Assembly: GCF_001586275.1 (NCBI RefSeq)
Contig: NZ_CP014545.1
Coordinates: forward strand, 1,948,501 to 2,012,500
Length of the DNA stretch: 64,000 bases
Origin: Sphingorhabdus sp. M41
Lineage (GTDB): Bacteria; Pseudomonadota; Alphaproteobacteria; Sphingomonadales; Sphingomonadaceae
Direction: 5' to 3'
This document shows, piece after piece, positions 53,983-64,000 of the stretch. Both the position numbers and the translations under genes were made by a program. The notes below the pieces were generated by a model, which saw nothing but the letters and a program-made list of their open reading frames with translations, was not told the DNA's origin and searched no databases. Each line of letters starts with the position of its first letter. The stretch's first letter is position 1.

Positions 53983-54444
53983 ATGACCGAAAAACCGTCA
54001 TCAGAGGATCAGGGAGCCGCCCCCCTCACCGGCCATTGTCTGTGCGGCGCAGTGACGATCAAGGCCAGACCGGTGCGCCCCCATGTCGAGGCCTGCCATT
54101 GCGCGATGTGCCGGCGCTGGGGCGGCAGCGCCTTCCTCGGCGTGCAATGCGGCCCGGACGTGGAGATCGAGGGCGAGGACCATGTCACCCGCTATGCCTC
54201 GTCCGACTGGGCGGAACGCGGTTTCTGCAGCCAATGCGGGAGCAACCTCTTCTACCGCTTCACCCCCGCCGACAATTACAGCTTCCCCGCCGGTCTGTTC
54301 GACGATCTTGGCGGCGCGACGATGAGCGAACAGATATTTGTCGACGAGAAGCCGGATTATTATGATTTCGCCCAGAAGACGGTAATGAAGACCGGCGCGG
54401 AAATCATCGCCGAAGCGGAGGCTGCGGGCTTTTCGTTTGACTGA
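53983..54444 (+). CDS. GFA family protein
   Basis: The 153-residue protein has all the metal-binding cysteines: GHCLCGAVTI, CHCAMCRRWGGSAF and FCSQCGSNLFYR. It is like the 28054-28458 protein but with extra N- and C-terminal segments. The typical end IFVDEKPDYYDFA is present, as in the CENP-V/GFA group. Role uncertain: glutathione-adduct or thiol chemistry is the usual inference. It is the intact relative of the truncated gene at 52672-52833. Confidence 0.9.
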   Translation: MTEKPSSEDQGAAPLTGHCLCGAVTIKARPVRPHVEACHCAMCRRWGGSAFLGVQCGPDVEIEGEDHVTRYASSDWAERGFCSQCGSNLFYRFTPADNYSFPAGLFDDLGGATMSEQIFVDEKPDYYDFAQKTVMKTGAEIIAEAEAAGFSFD

Positions 54445-54524
54445 GACCGGCATGGCCGGGGCGCGCAGCAATATGCATGGTCGCTGCCATTCCGGCTGAC
54501 CGGTCCAGCATCGTGGGAGCGTCG

Positions 54525-55109
54525 CTAGGAACAGGCCTCGACATAGCCGAGCACCGGCATCGTGCCGACGTGGATCTGGCTGACTGTGCCATCGCTGGCA
54601 ATTTCAAACCGCAGCGCGGAATCGCCGCTGGCGGCATTGGGCGCGGTCAGATATTTGGCCGGCGCATCAACATATTTATGCGGCGTGGCGGGAAAGGGAA
54701 AAAGCTTTTTGACTGCGGCTTCGCTCGCCCCGGGGCCAATGCCCTCGGCCAGCTTGACCTGCGAGCCCTTGCTGATCGAAATGCGGCGCAGCTTGCCGGC
54801 TTCGACAATCGCATAGGCGTCGGGATAGTCGGGCGAGGTCAGGACCAGGCAGCTGTCCGACACCACCGGCCCGTGCACGCCCCAGCTGCTGCCGGCGGGG
54901 ATCTTCTCGCCAATGCGGAGGTCGCCGAGACCGGTGAGCGTCAGGGTGTTAGCCGATGGCGCCGGATCGGGTGCGGGGGCTGTTGGCTTCGGAGCCACCG
55001 CCGTTGCGGGTGTCACGGAAACAGTCTCGTCCGCCGCCGGTTCGGAGGAGGACTGCGATGAACAGGCCGCCAGGAGGGCTAGCGGGATCAGGGTGAGGGT
55101 TTGCTTCAT
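54525..55109 (-). CDS. Hypothetical lipoprotein
   Basis: A lipobox (LLAAC, lipidated C16) and a proline/alanine-rich linker (about residues 17-55) precede a conserved C-terminal domain: LTGLGDLRIGEKIPAGS, SDSCLVLTSPDYPDAYAIV and the EAAVKKLFP turn. The two cysteines in the mature domain may form a disulfide. The domain recalls the 27494-28057 lipoprotein. Function unknown, and the gene stands alone. Confidence 0.75.
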   Translation of the reverse strand: MKQTLTLIPLALLAACSSQSSSEPAADETVSVTPATAVAPKPTAPAPDPAPSANTLTLTGLGDLRIGEKIPAGSSWGVHGPVVSDSCLVLTSPDYPDAYAIVEAGKLRRISISKGSQVKLAEGIGPGASEAAVKKLFPFPATPHKYVDAPAKYLTAPNAASGDSALRFEIASDGTVSQIHVGTMPVLGYVEACS

Positions 55110-55193
55110 GTAGGGGTTACGCCGGAGGCGGGGGAAAGGTTGCGTGTTGGGGCTTATTGGCTGTGTGGAGCGAAGGTCTGGATTCTGCTAAAA

Positions 55194-55297
55194 GTGCACC
55201 TTCACTTTAATTTCAAGATGGGTTGGGATTATGTGCACTGCCACCGTTATCGGATCGCTGGCCGAAGGATCAAGTGCACCGTCACCGTAATCTTAAA
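55194..55297 (+). repeat. Three GTGCAC direct repeats at about 40-bp spacing
   Basis: GTGCACCTTCACTTTAATTT (from 55194), GTGCACTGCCACCGTTATCG (from 55233) and GTGCACCGTCACCGTAATCT (from 55274) are imperfect copies of one 20-base motif, spaced 39 and 41 bp apart. They fill the 188-bp gap between the lipoprotein and the AT-rich membrane gene. The arrangement is direct, not inverted, so this is not a REP hairpin, and only three copies exist, so it is not a CRISPR array. Function unknown. Confidence 0.5.
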
Positions 55298-56008
55298 TTA
55301 CGCAGTTATATCCACGCTACTAAAACTTAATAAGTTCTCTTGGTCGGCGTTAAGTCTGATTATCTGTGCAACTTCTTCACCGAACCTATTTCTCGATGTT
55401 ATGCTAACAGTCATTTGCTCAGGTCGATCATCAATCTGGTAATCTAACGAAAAATTTTGACGACTCCCTTCTTCTAAGACTGAAAAAAATCGTTCAAAAT
55501 GAACTAAATCGTCAGTCTTTATAGTAACCTGAACGTCTGAAGCCATTGCTCCTACATTGTGCAACGCAATACTCTGCTTCAATATCTGACCAGAACGACT
55601 TCCGCCATTTGCATGGATTGTGAATCGCGGTGAGGTCGCTGCGCGGCGCGCTTGACGCTCTTCATGAAGAGCTGCCAATTCAGCTTGAGCTTGTTCTCTT
55701 GTAACTTCGACTAACGCAGCCTGCTGTGTGACAGAATTTCTTAATTCTTCACTCTGCAACTCTAATGCCCTGACGCTCTGGCGCAGCTCTTCTCCTTGTT
55801 GGAAAAAACCAAGCACCAACCAAAGCAAAGCCAGCGGCCCCAATATTCCAGCCAGAAGGTCTCCAAACTCATTGGGCGTCATCGCCTTGATATGTTCCCA
55901 TTCCGATATGAAATATCCCGAAAAGAAAAGCGCGATTATCAGAGAAACTGATACGCCAATTTTTCCATATGTGGACAAGCGAGATTCATATTCGTTTTGG
56001 CCTGCCAT
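55298..56008 (-). CDS. Hypothetical AT-rich membrane protein with coiled coil
   Basis: The ATG at 56008 follows GGAGGTTTT, a strong ribosome-binding site; an upstream in-frame start is unsupported. Two membrane helices (about residues 17-35 and 54-75; LAGILGPLALLWLVLGFFQQ ends the second) precede a coiled coil rich in E/Q/R/A (about 80-125), then a beta-rich domain of about 110 residues. Base composition is lower in GC than neighbours, suggesting lateral transfer. I do not recognise a family with known function. It is next to accessory genes and may belong to a defence or stress module. Confidence 0.65.
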   Translation of the reverse strand: MAGQNEYESRLSTYGKIGVSVSLIIALFFSGYFISEWEHIKAMTPNEFGDLLAGILGPLALLWLVLGFFQQGEELRQSVRALELQSEELRNSVTQQAALVEVTREQAQAELAALHEERQARRAATSPRFTIHANGGSRSGQILKQSIALHNVGAMASDVQVTIKTDDLVHFERFFSVLEEGSRQNFSLDYQIDDRPEQMTVSITSRNRFGEEVAQIIRLNADQENLLSFSSVDITA

Positions 56009-56078
56009 AAAACCTCCAAGGCCTCCCGTTGTAGAGATACGGATCAACGAGTTCTGCCAATTTAGATGGGATAAACTG

Positions 56079-58176
<2,098 letters not shown>

Positions 58177-58324
58177 TGGGTGAATGTTAGAGGCTCGGCG
58201 AACGGATGTCATGCCAATTCTCGCCTTGCCGTATGCGCGGCGATGATTTAATCAAGCGATTAAACATAGTGGAGTCGCCGGCAGCAATCTGCTAACCTGC
58301 GGCCAAAGCCCAAAGAGGCATGAA

Positions 58325-60916
<2,592 letters not shown>

Positions 60917-60940
60917 GCCGGCTGCGAAAGCCCAGATCAG

Positions 60941-61348
60941 TCAGGGCATTTGCAGCCGCACGAGAGCGGCAAAAATTGCGAGGAGCCCGACGGCAATCGA
61001 GACGCCAGCCCAGAGACGGTTGGCCGCGCTCATCATTTTGCTGGCGACATTCAAGAACCAGTCGCCGACCGCCAGGATCAGCGCGCCTTCAATGAATATC
61101 CATGCGCCAAGCACGCTTATCAATATCGAAAGCAGGTCGCCGGGATTCCAGGGATTGACGAGATAGATAGTCGCTCCGACAGCCAGAGTGACGATGCCGG
61201 TCAGAAATTGCAGGGCCATGCTGTCGCGGAATTCCTGCAGCATTTTCGCCCAGAAACCAGGCCGCCGAAATTCGCCTACGCCAGCCGCAACGGCATAGAG
61301 ACCGATGAAGAAGGTGATCCAGCCGGTGATATTGCCTTCATTGCCCAT
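60941..61348 (-). CDS. Hypothetical four-helix membrane protein
   Basis: Four hydrophobic helices are seen over 135 residues: ITGWITFFIGLYAVAAGVGE, LQFLTGIVTLAVGATIYL, ILISVLGAWIFIEGALILAV and LWAGVSIAVGLLAIFAALV. The intervening segments (EFRRPGFWAKMLQEFRDS) are charged. It recalls small membrane proteins such as HdeD or DUF2065 relatives but fits none well. It converges on the fused monooxygenase gene with 24 bases between. Function unknown. Confidence 0.65.
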   Translation of the reverse strand: MGNEGNITGWITFFIGLYAVAAGVGEFRRPGFWAKMLQEFRDSMALQFLTGIVTLAVGATIYLVNPWNPGDLLSILISVLGAWIFIEGALILAVGDWFLNVASKMMSAANRLWAGVSIAVGLLAIFAALVRLQMP

Positions 61349-61521
61349 AATATCTCTCCTTCTGTCGTGACGGAACTAGAGCATGTCCGGACATCCAGAC
61401 CAGCAGTCTCTTGCAAACGCCCCGAAAAACCGAAGTCTATGGCGAATGCCTCGGCAGGTCCAGTGAAGTCTGCCGGACGTGATTAGCCCTGACATCGCGC
61501 ACCACGGCCTTTCGGAAGTGC

Positions 61522-62388
61522 TTAAAAAGTATAACCCACGCCAATTGCACCGAATAACTGGTTGGCGCTGCCGCGGATCGATGTGACCGGGGATTTTTTA
61601 GGATCACCGAGCATCCGGGAATAGCTGCCGAGCAAAATCATGCTGAAACCGCCATTGGTGACGTCGCCGTCAAGATCAATTGCCGTGAGCATGGTCGCCC
61701 CAACATTTTTCCAGCCGCTGTCTGCAGTGAAAGCCGGCAGTCCGCTGGCGGCCGATCCGGCGGGAGTGATGCTGAAATAATAATCGGCATAATTGTCGTC
61801 AACATATTCGGCGTTGATCGAGAGGCTGGTGACGACGCTGGGGCTGAGCGGGGTGAAATAGGTCAGGCTGGGGAAGACTACCATGCCGTCATGCGCGCCC
61901 GCGATATCCCAGCGCACGTCGACCTGAGCCGTCAGCGAGTCATAGGGGTTGAGTACCCGATTGACCTGCACGCCTGCGAACGGGCCCACTTCGACAGCGA
62001 AATCGAGTTTGCCGAGCGCACTCACCACAGGGTCCTTGATCGAATTCTGCCGATCAAAGCGCGCCCGGACGACCGGACCGAGAATGAAGTCAACTTTCGC
62101 TCCTTCGCGATCAGGAATGAAATCGAGCGCAATGCCCGGACCACGCGGCTGGAAGTCGATACCGCCGATGCTGCCCAGAACAACCGGTAACGGGGAGATG
62201 GTGTAATCGTCTGATCCCTCATAGCTGGAACCAACCGCCACCCCGATGCCTGCGGTCAGATAGTCGCCATCAAAGACAGACTTTTCGGCTGGCATAAGGG
62301 CCGGGTCTTCCTGCGCCAGAAGCGGAGAAGACAGACCAAGACCGATCGAAAACAAGGCGGCACTGCGAAATATGTTCGAATTTTTCAA
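61522..62388 (-). CDS. MipA/OmpV family outer-membrane protein
   Basis: A signal peptide (residues 1-25, ending PLLAQ) is followed by beta-strands of the MipA/OmpV barrel: YLTAGIGVAVGSSYEGSDDY at the start, the PLPVVLGSIGGIDFQPRGPG segment and the C-terminal LFGAIGVGYTF with terminal phenylalanine. MipA was described as a scaffold for peptidoglycan hydrolases in E. coli; OmpV is a porin-like adhesin. Length is 288 residues. The 173-bp gap downstream (61349-61521) shows no gene. Confidence 0.9.
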   Translation of the reverse strand: MKNSNIFRSAALFSIGLGLSSPLLAQEDPALMPAEKSVFDGDYLTAGIGVAVGSSYEGSDDYTISPLPVVLGSIGGIDFQPRGPGIALDFIPDREGAKVDFILGPVVRARFDRQNSIKDPVVSALGKLDFAVEVGPFAGVQVNRVLNPYDSLTAQVDVRWDIAGAHDGMVVFPSLTYFTPLSPSVVTSLSINAEYVDDNYADYYFSITPAGSAASGLPAFTADSGWKNVGATMLTAIDLDGDVTNGGFSMILLGSYSRMLGDPKKSPVTSIRGSANQLFGAIGVGYTF

Positions 62389-62486
62389 GATTGGTTCCCC
62401 ACTGGTTGCGTAACGGTTGTACGCGCGGACGGCTCAACAGTTCCATCCCTAGTATAGGGCTCCATTCTATTTATGGTAAAGCGCAG

Positions 62487-63866
62487 TTATTCCGGCAAGC
62501 CCTGTTCAAGCACCGCCTGCAGGGCTGCAAAACAGCGCTGGTCGACCGCCGAGCCCACTTCGCCTTGCAAAATTTCCATCGCTTTTTCGGACGACATCGC
62601 CGACCGATAGGGCCGGTCCGCAGTAAGTGCGTCATAAATATCGGCCACGGTGATGATGCGAGATTCCAACCCAATGCTGCGTTCGTCCAGACCGAGCGGA
62701 TATCCCTTGCCATCCAGTCGCTCGTGATGCGAACCGGCGATCATCGCCATGTCGCTCATCACGCCAATCTGGCCCAGGATATTGGTGGTGTGCTGTGCAT
62801 GGCCCTGCATGGCTTGCCACTCCTCAGCATCCAGCTTGCCCGGTTTTTCCAGGATAGCGCTGCTGACGCCCAATTTCCCGACATCATGCAGGGTTGCGGC
62901 GCGGCGCAGCGCCCGGCGGCGTCGATCATCCATACCCAGTTTTTCGGCAATCTTGTCAGCGATCACCCCGACGCGTTCGCTGTGGCCGGCGGTAAACGGG
63001 CTTTTGGCATCGATGACCCGGCCAAAGGCCAGGCTGATGTCGTCGAGATAATTCTCGTCTACGGTGATATATTGCGCTGCCGGTTCAAGCGCCCATAATT
63101 GTTCGGGCAGATCGTCGAGCGCCAGTTCTTCCCAGAAACCACTGGCATCTGACAATTTCTCGAATAGCGCGCATAGCTGCGGATCGAGCCAGCTTCCCGA
63201 CCGATTACGAATTTCTGCAAGCGCAGCGTCCTTGCCTCTTGCGCTGTAAAATACATCGGCGACCTGCGCCAAAAGCGCTATCCGGCCGCCGAGATGAATA
63301 TCGGTCCCGGCCACGCCCAGCGGCAAGCCGCTGCCGTCCCAATGTTCATCGAGATGCAAAATGGCCTGAGCAACATCTTCGGAAAAGCGCAATTGCCGGG
63401 CGATATCGGCACCGCGCTCACAACGGGTCGCCATCATCTCGGTCAATATGGCGCCGCCATTTTCGGCAATATTGCCAAGCGCCTGTTCGCGTACATCGGC
63501 CTCAGCGTCTGCGCCGACGGCGGTGGCAATATATTCGCCAAGATCTTCAGGCCGCGGGCCAAGCAGCTTGAAGTCACGCTTGAGCTTGCGATCGTCGCCG
63601 ACAAACAACTCGCTGACCCGGGCGGCATTGCTGCTACAGCCGAGATCCTTGAGCAGCACCGCATAATAGACATCGCGCAAGGCCTCGCCTTTCATCCCCA
63701 GCGCCATCGCTATCTGGGTACCAATCCAGCAAGCCCGAATACTATGACCAGCGGTCTGCCCTTCGGTCAGGTCCAGCGCATAGGAAAATGCTCCCAGAAT
63801 TTCTGACAATCGCGATTTGTCGAAACTGTCATTCTGGTCAAAAACCGAAAACCTGGACTGATACAC
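62487..63866 (-). CDS. HD-GYP domain protein (probable c-di-GMP phosphodiesterase)
   Basis: The 459-residue protein has two HD-type domains. The C-terminal one is a full HD-GYP: HSERVGVIADKIAEKLG, the HDVGK metal motif, then LDGKGYPLGL with GYP, and D in ITVADIYDALTADRPYR. The N-terminal one (HSIRACWIGTQIAMALG with LLKDLGCSSN) is HD-like but lacks the usual H-D pair (KDLG instead of HDVG), so it is probably a sensory or regulatory copy. No signal peptide or receiver domain is present. It would hydrolyse cyclic di-GMP and may oppose the PilZ protein in this window. Confidence 0.9.
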   Translation of the reverse strand: MYQSRFSVFDQNDSFDKSRLSEILGAFSYALDLTEGQTAGHSIRACWIGTQIAMALGMKGEALRDVYYAVLLKDLGCSSNAARVSELFVGDDRKLKRDFKLLGPRPEDLGEYIATAVGADAEADVREQALGNIAENGGAILTEMMATRCERGADIARQLRFSEDVAQAILHLDEHWDGSGLPLGVAGTDIHLGGRIALLAQVADVFYSARGKDAALAEIRNRSGSWLDPQLCALFEKLSDASGFWEELALDDLPEQLWALEPAAQYITVDENYLDDISLAFGRVIDAKSPFTAGHSERVGVIADKIAEKLGMDDRRRRALRRAATLHDVGKLGVSSAILEKPGKLDAEEWQAMQGHAQHTTNILGQIGVMSDMAMIAGSHHERLDGKGYPLGLDERSIGLESRIITVADIYDALTADRPYRSAMSSEKAMEILQGEVGSAVDQRCFAALQAVLEQGLPE

Positions 63867-63936
63867 TTGCCATTACTCCTAGCCTGTCGCGACAGAATGC
63901 CGTCAGAATACTAGTGAACGGTTAATTTCTGCCGGA

Positions 63937-64000
63937 TTACAGGATATATTTCATGCGCACCGCATAATGCGCGTCATCGGCTCCCACGGTAAACTGCGCC
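63937..64000 (-). CDS. 3' end of a gene cut by the window edge
   Basis: The last 20 codons (AQFTVGADDAHYAVRMKYIL, stop TAA at 63937-63939) look like the C-terminal strand of an outer-membrane beta-barrel, although the final residue is leucine instead of phenylalanine. It is too short to assign. The gap 63867-63936 between it and the HD-GYP gene shows no feature. Confidence 0.45.
   Translation of the reverse strand, partial: AQFTVGADDAHYAVRMKYIL

Noticed and set aside
55194-55297. The three GTGCAC repeats as a small CRISPR array
   Set aside because: Only three imperfect copies of about 20 bases, no conserved spacer length, no cas gene in the window.

Overview
The window looks like chromosomal DNA of an alphaproteobacterium of the order Sphingomonadales, probably a marine or soil genus close to Sphingorhabdus, Parasphingorhabdus or Sphingopyxis. 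This is an inference from gene content: a TelA/XpaC pair, a tesA / LolD-type ABC locus, P450s and carboxymuconolactone decarboxylase-like proteins, Baeyer-Villiger chemistry, many lipoproteins and outer-membrane beta-barrels, and dispersed hairpins built on CTGAGCTTGTCGAAG. Coding density is high, operons are short with many ATGA/GTGA/TAATG overlaps, and base composition is moderately GC-rich except in a few AT-rich patches.

Layout. 0-5 kb: envelope quality control and housekeeping (M48 protease with TPRs, DsbA-like oxidoreductase, ppx-rlmE operon, HMCES/YedK-type peptidase, tRNA-Gln). 5.3-7.6 kb: two tandem operator-like sites, then a decayed VOC/fumarylacetoacetase remnant, a cytochrome b561-type protein, a VTT-domain membrane protein and an NTF2-like secreted protein. 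7.9-19 kb: large-subunit catalase, P450 plus AhpD-like protein, XpaC-TelA, tesA divergent from an ABC transporter, a bile-acid:sodium symporter-type carrier. 19-24 kb: typA, then a cadherin-like/sugar-dehydrogenase lipoprotein gene sitting between typA and a displaced, diverged copy of the typA 3' end, then an outer-membrane protein. 24-36 kb: DUF805, DUF3297, SDR and crotonase, esterases, a FabH-like synthase, uracil-DNA glycosylase, RluE-type pseudouridine synthase, ribosomal oxygenase, cold-shock protein and small membrane proteins, including a potassium-channel-like protein and an Amj-type lipid II flippase.

36-50 kb: SLC13 permease with TrkA-C domains, PilZ protein, PQQ-dependent dehydrogenase, a frameshifted P450 pseudogene coupled to a TetR regulator, isocitrate lyase (glyoxylate shunt) with a strong terminator, an S41 protease, a globin-cupin pair and small membrane proteins. 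49.5-50.2 kb is a gene-free cluster of four large hairpin repeats.

50.7-52.6 kb is an AT-rich accessory island and the most interesting part of the window. It carries a two-domain nucleotide deaminase that matches the anti-phage dCTP deaminase (DcdV-type) architecture, followed by an overlapping 46-codon ORF that could be a coupled partner. 52.7-56 kb continues with accessory material (truncated GFA gene, thioesterase, CsbD, intact GFA, lipoprotein, three GTGCAC repeats, an AT-rich membrane/coiled-coil gene). 56-64 kb: thiC under a TPP riboswitch, a natural fusion of a Baeyer-Villiger-type monooxygenase with an esterase, a MipA/OmpV protein and an HD-GYP protein. No rRNA, CRISPR array, prophage or recognisable insertion sequence was seen.
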